DNA of 25,346 bases. Source: a virus. The notes beneath the pieces were generated by a model. That model was not told the origin of the DNA. It saw only the letters and a list, made by a program, of their open reading frames with translations, and did not search any database. Shown here piece by piece: positions 1 through 6,890 of the stretch. The stretch's first letter is position 1. The number at the start of each line of letters is the position of its first letter. A program made the translations under genes and the position numbers. The stretch covers positions 1-25,346 of the IMG/VR virus record IMGVR_UViG_3300005858_000007; one strand, given 5' to 3'.

Positions 1-156
1 GTCCAGGCCGTCGCCGGCTGGCTCCCACTCCACGCGGCACTCCTTGCACCCTGCCACCACCACCCCGCCCGGGTCGTCGTCCAGGAGGGTAAGCCTCCGG
101 CCGTGGATGCAGGGCCGTTGCGTCTCTTGGCCTCTCAATACGTGTCCCAGATACAT
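1..156 (-). CDS. Small Cys-rich protein, probable zinc ribbon (partial, runs off left edge)
   Basis: The reading frame opens at ATG 156 on the minus strand behind an AGGAGG ribosome site (AGGAGGTAAGAGG-ATG) and stays open for 52 codons to the window edge, so the C-terminus is missing. It holds a C-x-H pair (PCIHG, about residues 16-19) and, about 23 residues later, C-x2-C (CKEC). This spacing fits a one-zinc ribbon and resembles the C-x2-H...C-x2-C layout of the proteins at 8176 and 23617. It is the third gene of a leftward run after the genes at 568 and 182, with 25 nt between it and its upstream neighbour. It was too short for a long-ORF search. No function can be assigned. A protein-binding or DNA-binding accessory role is only a guess. 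Confidence 0.6.
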   Translation of the reverse strand, partial: MYLGHVLRGQETQRPCIHGRRLTLLDDDPGGVVVAGCKECRVEWEPAGDGLD

Positions 157-181
157 CCTCTTACCTCCTGTCGAGGCTTTT

Positions 182-553
182 TCAATAAGGAGTCTCCCAG
201 CCCACACGCTTCAGTGCCAAGCGCGCCTTGCGCCCGCACCGGCGGCTGCAGTAGAGCCGCCGGGCCCGGCTCCACGTCGATGCGCCACACCAAGCGCACC
301 AACGTGCCCGGGGCTGACGCCTAAAGGATAGCATCCTCCCTGCCTCGCTGGCAGTGGCGTCGACGGGGAGGACATGCGGACGCATCCAGGCTGGGAACTG
401 CCGCAGAATTGCAGAGCGGGCAGCCAGAACTCTGGCCGCTTGCCCTGTCGCCCGTTCCTCCTTCATGGCCGCCTCCACCGCCTCTCGCGATGGAGTCGGC
501 ATCCCGAACAGCTCAGCTAGCATACACTGGAGGCTGTAATCCATAACCGCCAT
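182..553 (-). CDS. Hypothetical phage protein with C-terminal C2/C2 zinc finger
   Basis: I chose ATG 553 (MAVMDYS) because GGGAGGTGG lies 6-8 nt upstream. A longer frame back to 757 only overlaps the next gene and has no ribosome site. The 123-residue product begins with a predicted helical part (residues 1-60, Ala/Glu/Arg-rich) and ends in a finger of the form C-x2-C-G-A-x9-Y-C-S-x-R-C-x2-K-A (CAWCGA ... YCSRRC). The protein at 969, on the other side of the divergent control region, has the same motif with identical spacing, which suggests shared ancestry of the finger. Basic residues follow the finger, consistent with nucleic-acid binding. It lies 14 nt downstream of the gene ending at 568, so the two are probably co-transcribed. 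Function unknown. Confidence 0.7.
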   Translation of the reverse strand: MAVMDYSLQCMLAELFGMPTPSREAVEAAMKEERATGQAARVLAARSAILRQFPAWMRPHVLPVDATASEAGRMLSFRRQPRARWCAWCGASTWSRARRLYCSRRCGRKARLALKRVGWETPY

Positions 554-567
554 CGCTACCACCTCCC

Positions 568-813
568 CTACCTCCAGCCGCTGGGTAGCCTGCCCGTGCG
601 GGCGGCCTCGCGGATGATGTCGCCCAGGCAGTCCCTGCAAACCTGCTGCCCAATCATCTTCGCGGCCCACTCGAAGTGGGACCTCTCGCCATTCACAAAA
701 ATCTCGTTCTCGGCAGTGTAGAAGTCCAGGGTGACTGTCGCACCGCAGCGGGTGCACTGCCAGGTGACCTGCCGCCCATACTCGGTGTCCCGGGTCTGAA
801 TCCTGTCCGTCAT
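568..813 (-). CDS. Small zinc-ribbon protein, first gene of leftward operon
   Basis: ATG 813 (MTDRIQ) is preferred over the in-frame ATG at 843 because AGGAGGGAGGAGCG directly precedes it; that ribosome site would otherwise be coding. The product has 81 residues. It shows C-x2-C (CTRC) followed about 37 residues later by a second C-x2-C (CRDC), with an alternating hydrophobic segment between, as in a treble-clef or ribbon fold. It is the promoter-proximal gene of the leftward group and is read from the divergent region, where TTGACA lies at 872-877. No specific family is recognised. Being the first early gene, it may have a regulatory or host-interaction role, but that is inference. Confidence 0.72.
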   Translation of the reverse strand: MTDRIQTRDTEYGRQVTWQCTRCGATVTLDFYTAENEIFVNGERSHFEWAAKMIGQQVCRDCLGDIIREAARTGRLPSGWR

Positions 814-848
814 CGCTCCTCCCTCCTGTATCATTGTCTTCAACTACT

Positions 849-877
849 AGTGTGAAGCGTTGTCAGTTGTTTGTCAA
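849..877 (-). promoter_or_regulatory. Candidate leftward promoter (consensus -35, weak -10)
   Basis: On the minus strand TTGACA (complement of 872-877) is a perfect sigma-70 -35. The hexamer 17 nt downstream, CACACT (849-854), matches the -10 consensus at only three positions. It lies 36-41 nt upstream of the chosen start at 813. The -35 falls inside one of the repeated TTTGTCAA boxes, so a bound regulator would compete with polymerase. Confidence 0.45.
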
Positions 878-914
878 GCCCTCCGCCAACGAGTTTTGTT
901 AAAAGTTTGTTAAC
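859..914. promoter_or_regulatory. Operator-like array of TTTGT(T/C)AA boxes, 11-bp spaced pairs
   Basis: Four related boxes are visible: GTTGTCAG (859-866), TTTGTCAA (870-877), TTTGTTAA (895-902) and TTTGTTAA (906-913). Each pair is 11 bp apart, one helical turn, and the pairs are 25 bp apart. They lie between the divergent genes at 813 (minus) and 969 (plus). The last box in its 10-bp form, GTTTGTTAAC, occurs in exact inverted orientation at 22406-22415. The array is AT-rich in a GC-rich genome. The likely reading is binding sites for a phage regulator, which is not itself identified here. Confidence 0.5.
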
Positions 915-968
915 AGGGTGGCAGCGTTCCCCTCGGAGTGTGTTACCATGGAAACGGAGGTGGTGCGT

Positions 969-1214
969 ATGTGGCCTGAGGAGCATTCGCAACTGGGGCG
1001 ATTACTAGCATCGCTGCGGAAGCGGCATCACAAAGTGTGTGTGGAGTGCGGGGCCGCTTTCGAGGGTTGGGCGATTCAAAATTATTGCAGCCCGCGATGC
1101 CAGAAGCGGGCCACGTGGCGGAACTACTATCACAGGCATCGGGACAAGGTTTTGGCCCGGTGGAAGGCGTGGTATCGAAGAAAGAGAGCGCAACAAACGG
1201 GCATTAGTAGCTAA
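969..1214 (+). CDS. Small C2/C2 zinc-finger protein, probable DNA-binding
   Basis: ATG 969 (MWPEEHS) is chosen because GGAGGTG lies 6 nt upstream. Earlier starts at GTG 918 and ATG 948 lack ribosome sites and would use the control region as coding sequence. The 81-residue protein has a central finger CVECGA-x9-YCSPRC followed by an Arg/Lys/Trp-rich tail (RNYYHRHRDK and onward). The finger has the same spacing as that of the divergently encoded protein at 182-553. Zinc fingers of the CGxxF...YCSxxC type followed by a basic helix occur in many small phage and bacterial proteins, usually without experimental function. Position next to the operator array and the strong basic charge make a regulator plausible, but this is not shown. 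Confidence 0.7.
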   Translation: MWPEEHSQLGRLLASLRKRHHKVCVECGAAFEGWAIQNYCSPRCQKRATWRNYYHRHRDKVLARWKAWYRRKRAQQTGISS

Positions 1215-1243
1215 CAAGCTGGCAGTTTCGCTAAAATACGGGT

Positions 1244-1657
1244 GTGGCCCAATACCCGTCTGTGCGGGCTGAGGCTCTTTATGCCCGCCTGCGGTCTATA
1301 GCCGCGCGTGTAGCCCTTGATGGCGAGCCTGCCATGAGCTCCCGCCGCCTGGACGACCTCATCTCCGGTCGTTTTCGCCCCAGCGCTGGCCTTGACCGTG
1401 GAGACCGCCTCCTGTGGTGGGATGCCCAGCGAGCTCTAGCCTTCCTCGATGAGCTGGCACCCCAGGCGGCCCAGCTGCTGCGTGGACGCCTGTACCCTGG
1501 GCGGCGCTTCCGGCCCGGGTGGTGGCGCCAGATGGAGGAGCCCTGCCGCCGCAACCTGTGGGGCTGGGCGCTAGAGTTGCTGCTGTGGGCGATGGAGGGC
1601 GAGGGCGAGCCCCCAGAGGAGCCTCCCTGCTGCTACCCGTTGAGCGCTGGCCAGTGA
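1244..1657 (+). CDS. Unknown 137-aa protein directly upstream of the late promoter
   Basis: The frame opens after a TAA at 1232 and the first start is GTG 1244, with no clear ribosome site. GTG 1262 and ATG 1334 (MSSRRLDD) are alternatives. The product is rich in Arg, Leu and Trp and is predicted largely helical. It has a basic GRFRPSAG stretch, then RGDRLLWWDAQRALAFLDEL, then WGWALELLLWAMEG, and ends in a Glu/Pro/Cys tail. I do not recognise a family. It is the last gene before the promoter-terminator pair at 1640-1724 and the terminase genes. That is where many phages encode a late-gene activator or anti-terminator (RinA, ArpU, Q), so such a role is possible from position alone. Codon use matches its neighbours. 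Confidence 0.6.
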   Translation: MAQYPSVRAEALYARLRSIAARVALDGEPAMSSRRLDDLISGRFRPSAGLDRGDRLLWWDAQRALAFLDELAPQAAQLLRGRLYPGRRFRPGWWRQMEEPCRRNLWGWALELLLWAMEGEGEPPEEPPCCYPLSAGQ

Positions 1658-1669
1658 AAGCGCTATAAT
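1640..1669 (+). promoter_or_regulatory. Candidate late promoter (TTGAGC-18-TATAAT)
   Basis: A perfect -10 TATAAT (1664-1669) has TTGAGC (1640-1645) 18 nt upstream, overlapping the end of the 1244-1657 gene. Transcription would begin near 1676, only about 18 nt before a terminator hairpin and about 108 nt before the small-terminase start. It is the best sigma-70-type promoter seen on the plus strand. Confidence 0.55.
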
Positions 1670-1693
1670 GTGTTTAGCTGGATAGGTGTGAGC

Positions 1694-1724
1694 ACTGAGG
1701 GCCGGGTGACCCCCGGCCCTCAGT
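1694..1724 (+). terminator. GC-rich terminator hairpin between promoter and terminase genes
   Basis: The arms ACTGAGGGCCGGG (1694-1706) and CCCGGCCCTCAGT (1712-1724) form a perfect 13-bp stem with a 5-nt loop, followed by a short T-containing tail (CTTTG). The tail is weaker than in a classic intrinsic terminator. It could end the upstream early transcript, attenuate the promoter at 1640, or both. Confidence 0.6.
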
Positions 1725-1757
1725 CTTTGTGATGCCCCACGGATTTTCCATCAATTA

Positions 1758-1787
1758 TCGTCCATTTTCGTCCATTTTTGTCCATGC
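1758..1787 (+). repeat. Three 10-bp direct repeats before the small terminase gene (candidate terminase site)
   Basis: TCGTCCATTT occurs exactly at 1758-1767 and 1768-1777, and a third degenerate copy, TTGTCCATGC, at 1778-1787 includes the TerS start codon. The period is exactly 10 bp, about one helical turn. Repeats recognised by the small terminase subunit commonly sit near or in its own gene (SPP1 pac, lambda cosB), so this is a candidate packaging site. A translational or transcriptional control element is an alternative. Confidence 0.45.
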
Positions 1788-2368
1788 CTGAGGCCTCTTT
1801 GCGCCCTCGTCGTCGTGGCCGTCCCCGGGCCGACCCCGACCGTTTGCCCCCGCGCATGCATCATGCCCTCGCCTTGTTCCTCTCTGGCGCCACCTATCCC
1901 GAGATAGCCCGCGCCATGCAGGTCACGGTGGATACGGTGCGTCATTGGTTTTCGGACGAGCGTATGCGGCGGGCGCTGGACCGCGAGCTCTATGCCATGC
2001 GGGAGATGGCGCTGGCCATGCTGGCGGGCCATGCGCCGGCGGCTGTGCAGGTCATCCTGGAGGGGCTGCGAGCGGAGCGCTTCACGGAACGGCTGCGGGC
2101 GGCAGACATGCTCTTGGAGAGGGCAGGGCTCAAGGCCGAGGGGCCGCGCCTGACGGTGGTGGAGCTGCCGCGAGTGGTGGAGGTGGGGGAGGCGCCGCCG
2201 CAGGAGGGCGGGCATGGCCATGGCCCTGATGCCCCTGCCTCCAAGTGCTTTTTGTGTTCCCCCTCCTACCGGGCGACCTACATGGCGCGGCAGGTGTGGC
2301 GGCGAGTGCTGGCGGTCTCGGAGCACCGTGACTGGGGCCCTGGGCGAGCGCCCATCGAGGTGGTGTAG
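1784..2368 (+). CDS. terS: Terminase small subunit (TerS)
   Basis: The small terminase subunit recognises phage DNA and feeds it to the large-subunit motor. The 194-residue product starts with a basic arm (RPRRRGRPR), then a helix-turn-helix around residues 37-59 (YPEIARAMQVTVDTVRHWF), then a helical oligomerisation core whose end, RLRAADMLLERAGLK, is typical of phage TerS proteins of the HTH type. A Gly/His-rich stretch and a C-terminal tail probably contact TerL or the portal. ATG 1784 is the likely start; TTG 1778 is in frame. Neither has a ribosome site, which is unusual here, and the start lies inside the 10-bp repeat array. TerL follows with no gap. Confidence 0.85.
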   Translation: MPEASLRPRRRGRPRADPDRLPPRMHHALALFLSGATYPEIARAMQVTVDTVRHWFSDERMRRALDRELYAMREMALAMLAGHAPAAVQVILEGLRAERFTERLRAADMLLERAGLKAEGPRLTVVELPRVVEVGEAPPQEGGHGHGPDAPASKCFLCSPSYRATYMARQVWRRVLAVSEHRDWGPGRAPIEVV

Positions 2369-3568
2369 GTGTCGACGCTGCGCATTCAGCTGCATCCCGC
2401 CCAGATGCGGGCCTGGCGCAGTCGGGCCCGGGTGGTGGCGGCCATCGCCGGGTCTGGCGGCGGCAAGACCTGGCTCGGGGTGCGCTGGCTCTATGCGCGC
2501 GTGGCGGAGCACCCCCGTGATTCTTTCTTCGCCGTCTCCCCCTCCTACAAGATGCTGACCCGCGTCGTCCTCCCCTCGTGGATCCGCTTCGTCGACGATG
2601 AGCTGGGCCTGGCTCGGGCAGGACTGGGCGTCCTCCTCAAGGGGGAGATGATCTACCGCTTCCGCACGGGCGCCGTAGTGCACTTCGCCTCCGCCGAGCG
2701 CCCCTATTCCATCGAGGGGCTGCATGCTCGGGCGGGCTGGCTGGACGAGGCGGGCCAGATGCCCCTCGTCATGTATGAGGTAGCTCGCCGGCGTCTCGCC
2801 TACCTCTCGGGCCAGCTCCTCATCACTACCACCCCCTACAGCCTCAACTGGCTCAAGACGGAGGTCTACGACCGTTGGAAGGCAGGCGACCCCGACATCG
2901 AGGTCGTCCAGTGGGCGTCGGTGGACAACCCTGCCTACCCGCGGGAGGAGTTCGAGCGCATGCGGCGCACCCTGCCCGAGTGGAAGTTCCGCATGTTCTT
3001 CCTGGGCGAGTTCACCCGCCCCGAGGGGCTGGTCTACCCGCCCCCACAGGTTGTCGACCCCTTCCCGGTGCCGCCCGAGTGGCCCCGCTATGCTGGTCTG
3101 GACCTGGGCTACCACAACCCCACGGCGGCGGTGTTGCTGGCCCGTGACCCCGATGGCGTCTGGTATGCCATCCGGGAGTATTACGAGCGCGAGCGTCTCC
3201 TTTCGGATCATGCCCGGGCCCTCCTGCCCTGGGCAAAGGAGGAAGGGGCCATAGCCTTCGCTGGCGACCCTTCGGCAGCTCAGGAGCTGGCGGAGCTGCG
3301 GCGCCTGGGGCTGCCGGTGGTGCCGGCGCCCCGCCTGCCGGTGAGGGCGGGCATCGACGCCGTCCATCGCCTGGTGGCTGAGGGGAGGCTCAAGGTCTTC
3401 CGGGGCCTCACGCATCTCCTGGACGAGTGGGAGTCCTACCGCTGGGAGACGCGGGGCGAGGAGGTGCTGGACGAGCCCCACAAGGAGAACGACCACCTCA
3501 TGGACGCCCTGCGCTATGCCATCACCTACGCACAGGCGGGCGCAGCAGCGCGCCTGACGCTGGTGTGA
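2369..3568 (+). CDS. terL: Terminase large subunit (TerL), ATPase-nuclease packaging motor
   Basis: The protein pumps DNA into the prohead and cuts the concatemer. The ATPase half shows Walker A GSGGGKT (residues 28-34), Walker B WLDEA (124-128) with catalytic Glu127, and a coupling motif ITTTPY (152-157). The RNase H-like nuclease half shows acidic residues in GLDLGYHNP (Asp245), AGDPSA (Asp300) and ENDHLMDALRYA (Asp375, Asp379). At 399 residues it is slightly short for the family (usually 400-550) but has all motifs, so it should be active. GTG 2369 follows the TerS stop directly, with GAGGTGG upstream, which implies translational coupling. It belongs to the Terminase_6 group by motif pattern. 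Confidence 0.96.
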   Translation: MSTLRIQLHPAQMRAWRSRARVVAAIAGSGGGKTWLGVRWLYARVAEHPRDSFFAVSPSYKMLTRVVLPSWIRFVDDELGLARAGLGVLLKGEMIYRFRTGAVVHFASAERPYSIEGLHARAGWLDEAGQMPLVMYEVARRRLAYLSGQLLITTTPYSLNWLKTEVYDRWKAGDPDIEVVQWASVDNPAYPREEFERMRRTLPEWKFRMFFLGEFTRPEGLVYPPPQVVDPFPVPPEWPRYAGLDLGYHNPTAAVLLARDPDGVWYAIREYYERERLLSDHARALLPWAKEEGAIAFAGDPSAAQELAELRRLGLPVVPAPRLPVRAGIDAVHRLVAEGRLKVFRGLTHLLDEWESYRWETRGEEVLDEPHKENDHLMDALRYAITYAQAGAAARLTLV

Positions 3569-3571
3569 GAC

Positions 3572-5638
3572 ATGAGGCTGGGCCCACTGGAGATACGGCT
3601 ACGGCTCCGGCGCAGACAGGCCGAGGGTCCCAGGTTTTCGAGCTCCCTCTTCTCCTGGGCGTTTTTGCCCGACGCCCCGGAGGTGAGGCCTGGGGACGAT
3701 GGCGCAGCCGATGCCTATCAGCTGGAGCTGTGGGTCTACCGCTGCGTCTCCATCGTGGCCATGCACTGCGCCGAGGCCCTGCCCCGTCTGCATCGCCTCC
3801 TGCCCGACGGGACGCGGGAGCCCATACCCGAGTCGCCCCTGCTGGACCTGCTGCGCGATGTGAACCCCTACTCCATGAACTACCGCAGCCTGATGGTGGC
3901 CACCGTGTCGTCACTCCTCCTGTGGGGCAACGCCTACTGGCTCCTGGATGGGCGGCAGCGGCCCGAGGCCATCTACTGGCTCCCGCCGCAGAGCGTCACG
4001 CCTGTGCCCGACCCCGTGCGCCTGGTGGCGGGCTACGACTGGCGGGTCAACGGGCAACTGGTGCGGTTGCCCTCCGAGCGGGTGGTGCACTTCCGTTTCT
4101 TCAACCCGCGGTCGCAGGTGCTGGGGCTATCGCCCATCTCCGCTGCCAGGCTGGACATCAACCTGTCGCTGTCGGCCAAGCACTACAACCGCGCCTTCTT
4201 CCGCAACATGGCACGCCTGGGAGGCGTGTTCGTGACCGACCAGCCTCTCTCCGATGAACAGCGGGAGATGCTAGTCCAGCAGCTGCGCTCGGCGCTTACG
4301 GGTGCTGAAAACGCCTTCCGGTGGCTCGTGGCCGAGGCCGGCATCAAGCCTCAGCCCATGGCCATCCCTCCGAAGGACGCCGAGTTCGTGCAGCAGATGG
4401 AGCTCAGCCGCATCGATATCTGCGCCATCTTCGGTGTGCCACCCACGGTGGCGGGGGCATCCCAGGCGGCCAACTACGCCACGGCCCGGGAGGAGGGGCG
4501 CTGGTTCCTGGAATACACCGTTCGCCCCCTCCTGGGCTTCCTGGCCGAGGAGCTCACCTGGAGCCTTGTCCCCTTCTTCGCCCCGCAGGAGGAGACGTGG
4601 GAGCTCACCTTCGATGCCTCGCCCATCGAGCGCAAATTAGAGGACCCTTCAGCCCGCCACCAGATGGTGCGGGAGGACTTCAAGGCCGGGATCCTGACGC
4701 TCAATGAGGCCCGGCGGGAGCTCTACCCCCACCTGCCCGAGCTGGCTGACGGCGATGTGCTGCTGTTGCCCGCCACCCTCGTGCCCATGGCGGCAGAGGT
4801 GCGGGAGGCCAGGGCGCCCAGGCTGGTGGCTGCCCGCGCCGTCCCTGCCCTGGTGGACGCCACAGCTGAGTTCGGCTCCCCCGCTCACGAGGTGCGATGG
4901 CGGGGCTTCGCCCAGCGGGCCGAGGGCCACGAGCGGAGCTTCGCCCAGCGGCTGCGCCGGGAGTTCAAGCGCCAGCAGGAGGAGACGCTACGCAATCTCC
5001 GGGAGGCCCTGGGGCAAAAACAGGGCCCCGACCCTGACCTCCTGGCCTCCCTCATCTTCGACCTGGACGAGCAGGTGAGGGTGTGGCTCCGCCTCCTGGG
5101 GCCCATCCTCCGCTCCATCGTGGAGGACGAGGGGGCCTGGGTGGCGGACGAGCTGGGTGTGGAGTTCAACCCATCCCATCGCCGGGTGCGTGATTTCCTC
5201 TTCGAGCGCCAACGTCACCTGGCCCGTGTGGTCAACGAGACCACGTTCCAGCAGATAAAGGAGGCCCTGGCCGAGGGCATCCGGGAGGGTGAGGGCACCG
5301 ACAAACTTGCCGAGCGGGTGCAGCAGGTGTTCGCCTTCGCCAGCCGGGTGCGAGCCGAGCGCATCGCCCGCACCGAGACCATCGGCGCGAGCAACTTCGC
5401 CCACGTGGAGGCCTACCGCCAGTCGGGCCTCGTGGAGATGAAGCGCTGGATCGCCGCCCTGGACGAGCGCACACGCGACACCCACCGGGAGGCCCATGGG
5501 CAGGAGGTGCCTGTGGACGCCCCCTTTAGCGTGGGCGGGCATGCCCTCATGTTCCCGGGCGACCCCGATGGACCCCCAGAGGAGACCATCAATTGCCGCT
5601 GCACAGTAGCGCCAGTGCTGAGAGGAGGGAGGAGATGA
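3572..5638 (+). CDS. Portal protein fused to MuF-type head morphogenesis domain
   Basis: Residues 1 to about 410 match an HK97-type portal, the dodecameric ring through which DNA enters the head. Supporting parts are the YRCVSIVAMHCAEALP helix, LWGNAYWLL, and AIFGVPPTVAG near residue 295. The part after residue 430 is helical and leads to a MuF domain at about 560-685: ARTET, DERTRDTHREAHG and the terminal NCRCTV are hallmarks. In many phages these are two genes; here one uninterrupted 688-residue frame encodes both. The MuF part would be held at the portal, probably on the inner face of the vertex, with copy number fixed by the portal ring. ATG 3572 lies 3 nt after the TerL stop with a weak ribosome site. 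Confidence 0.92.
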   Translation: MRLGPLEIRLRLRRRQAEGPRFSSSLFSWAFLPDAPEVRPGDDGAADAYQLELWVYRCVSIVAMHCAEALPRLHRLLPDGTREPIPESPLLDLLRDVNPYSMNYRSLMVATVSSLLLWGNAYWLLDGRQRPEAIYWLPPQSVTPVPDPVRLVAGYDWRVNGQLVRLPSERVVHFRFFNPRSQVLGLSPISAARLDINLSLSAKHYNRAFFRNMARLGGVFVTDQPLSDEQREMLVQQLRSALTGAENAFRWLVAEAGIKPQPMAIPPKDAEFVQQMELSRIDICAIFGVPPTVAGASQAANYATAREEGRWFLEYTVRPLLGFLAEELTWSLVPFFAPQEETWELTFDASPIERKLEDPSARHQMVREDFKAGILTLNEARRELYPHLPELADGDVLLLPATLVPMAAEVREARAPRLVAARAVPALVDATAEFGSPAHEVRWRGFAQRAEGHERSFAQRLRREFKRQQEETLRNLREALGQKQGPDPDLLASLIFDLDEQVRVWLRLLGPILRSIVEDEGAWVADELGVEFNPSHRRVRDFLFERQRHLARVVNETTFQQIKEALAEGIREGEGTDKLAERVQQVFAFASRVRAERIARTETIGASNFAHVEAYRQSGLVEMKRWIAALDERTRDTHREAHGQEVPVDAPFSVGGHALMFPGDPDGPPEETINCRCTVAPVLRGGRR

Positions 5639-5639
5639 G

Positions 5640-6887
5640 ATGACTGCCGAAGTCAAAGACGCTGGCCTGGCCCGGGGAAGCGCCCCGGGCCAGCGCATTT
5701 ATAGGCCCTCCCGCGAGGTGAGGGCCGTGGACCCCTTCACCCGCACCATGACCGTGGTCGCCTCCGATGAGACGGTCGACCGCTTCGGCGAGGTGGTGCG
5801 GGCTGCGGGGTGGGAGCTGGCCAACTACCTCCGCAACCCCGTGGTGCCCTGGGCTCACGACTACTCCCGGCCTCCCGTGGGCCGGGCCCTGGACGTGCGG
5901 GTGGTGGGGCGCCAGCTCATCGCCACCATCCAGTTCGCCGACCACCCCTTCGCTGAGGAGGTGTTCCGCCTCTACCGGGACGGGTATCTGCATGCCGTCT
6001 CGGTGGGCTTCATCCCCCTGGAGTGGCACACCGAGGCCCGCGATGGGCGCACGGTGCGGGTCTACGACCGGCAGGAGCTCTTGGAGATCTCCTGCGTCGT
6101 GGTGCCGGCCAACCCCGACGCCCTGGTGGCCATCTACCGTGCCCTCTCCAACGGCGAACGCCTCCCCGAGCTGGGGGACTTGAGCCTGGCCCAGCTGCCT
6201 GCCTGGCAGCTGCGGGATGGCATCTTCGTCCCCGTCCAGCGAGGGGTGGTGCCCAGGGACGTGAGCCGGGAGACGGCGCCCGAGGACACCCCCTGGGAGG
6301 CTCCCACCCTCTCCGATTTCACCGACAAGTCCTGGGAGGACCTGTCGGAGGCGGAGAAGCGGCGTATCGCCGGGCACTTCGCCTGGGCGGCCAGCATGCC
6401 GCCTGAGCGGTTCGGCGATCTCAAGCTCCCCCACCACCGGCCCAGCGACGGGAAGGTGGTCTGGCGGGGCGTGGCTGCTGCCATGGCTGCCCTCCTGGGC
6501 GCCAGGGGTGGGGTGGACATCCCCGACGAGGACCGCCCACGGGTCTACGAGCACCTGGCCTCCCACTACCGGCAGTTCGACAAGGAGCCACCCGAACTCC
6601 GTGAGGCCCTGACTCCTGTCCAGAAGGTGGGCCGTGTCCTGTCGCGGGCCAACGAGGAGCGCATCCGCGAGGCGGTGCGGCTCCTGCAGGAGGTGCTGGC
6701 CCAGCTGGAGAAGGAGCCGGAGGTGGAAGAGCCAGAGGCACAGGAGGAGGAGGTGAGAGCTGACTTTGAGGTGGAAGAGCGCGTTCTGGCAGCCCTGAGG
6801 GATGCCCTGGCGGCGGGGGCGTCTCTCTCACGAGCTATCGCCGCAAAGATCCAGCAAATCCAGCAAATTCACGCAGGAGGTGAGTAG
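5640..6887 (+). CDS. HK97-family prohead protease with C-terminal KLPHH and scaffold-like regions
   Basis: Residues 20-165 form a serine protease of the prohead type. The catalytic residues are His73 in PWAHDY and Ser121 in AVSVGF, with an acidic partner likely in LLEISCVVVPANPDA (Glu149). It cuts the capsid delta domain during maturation. Residues 225-320 hold a second conserved module (FGDLKLPHH ... YEHLASHYRQF) that is often attached to phage proteases and whose role is not established. The last 90 residues are highly acidic and coiled-coil-like (LLQEVLAQLEKEPEVEEPE), as expected for a scaffold. At 415 residues it is about twice the length of a bare protease. ATG 5640 follows GAGGAGGGAGGAGATGAG and nearly touches the portal stop. 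Confidence 0.93.
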   Translation: MTAEVKDAGLARGSAPGQRIYRPSREVRAVDPFTRTMTVVASDETVDRFGEVVRAAGWELANYLRNPVVPWAHDYSRPPVGRALDVRVVGRQLIATIQFADHPFAEEVFRLYRDGYLHAVSVGFIPLEWHTEARDGRTVRVYDRQELLEISCVVVPANPDALVAIYRALSNGERLPELGDLSLAQLPAWQLRDGIFVPVQRGVVPRDVSRETAPEDTPWEAPTLSDFTDKSWEDLSEAEKRRIAGHFAWAASMPPERFGDLKLPHHRPSDGKVVWRGVAAAMAALLGARGGVDIPDEDRPRVYEHLASHYRQFDKEPPELREALTPVQKVGRVLSRANEERIREAVRLLQEVLAQLEKEPEVEEPEAQEEEVRADFEVEERVLAALRDALAAGASLSRAIAAKIQQIQQIHAGGE

Positions 6888-6890
6888 CGC

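Noticed and set aside
554-757. Longer N-terminus for the 182-553 gene
   Set aside because: The extension overlaps the upstream gene in another frame, is His/Arg/Gly-rich and lacks a ribosome site, whereas ATG 553 has a good one.
1751-3496. 581-codon open frame on the minus strand over the terminase genes
   Set aside because: It is antisense to TerS and TerL, which have complete motifs. The translation is His/Pro/Gly/Arg-rich, as expected for antisense of GC-rich genes, and it lacks a ribosome site.
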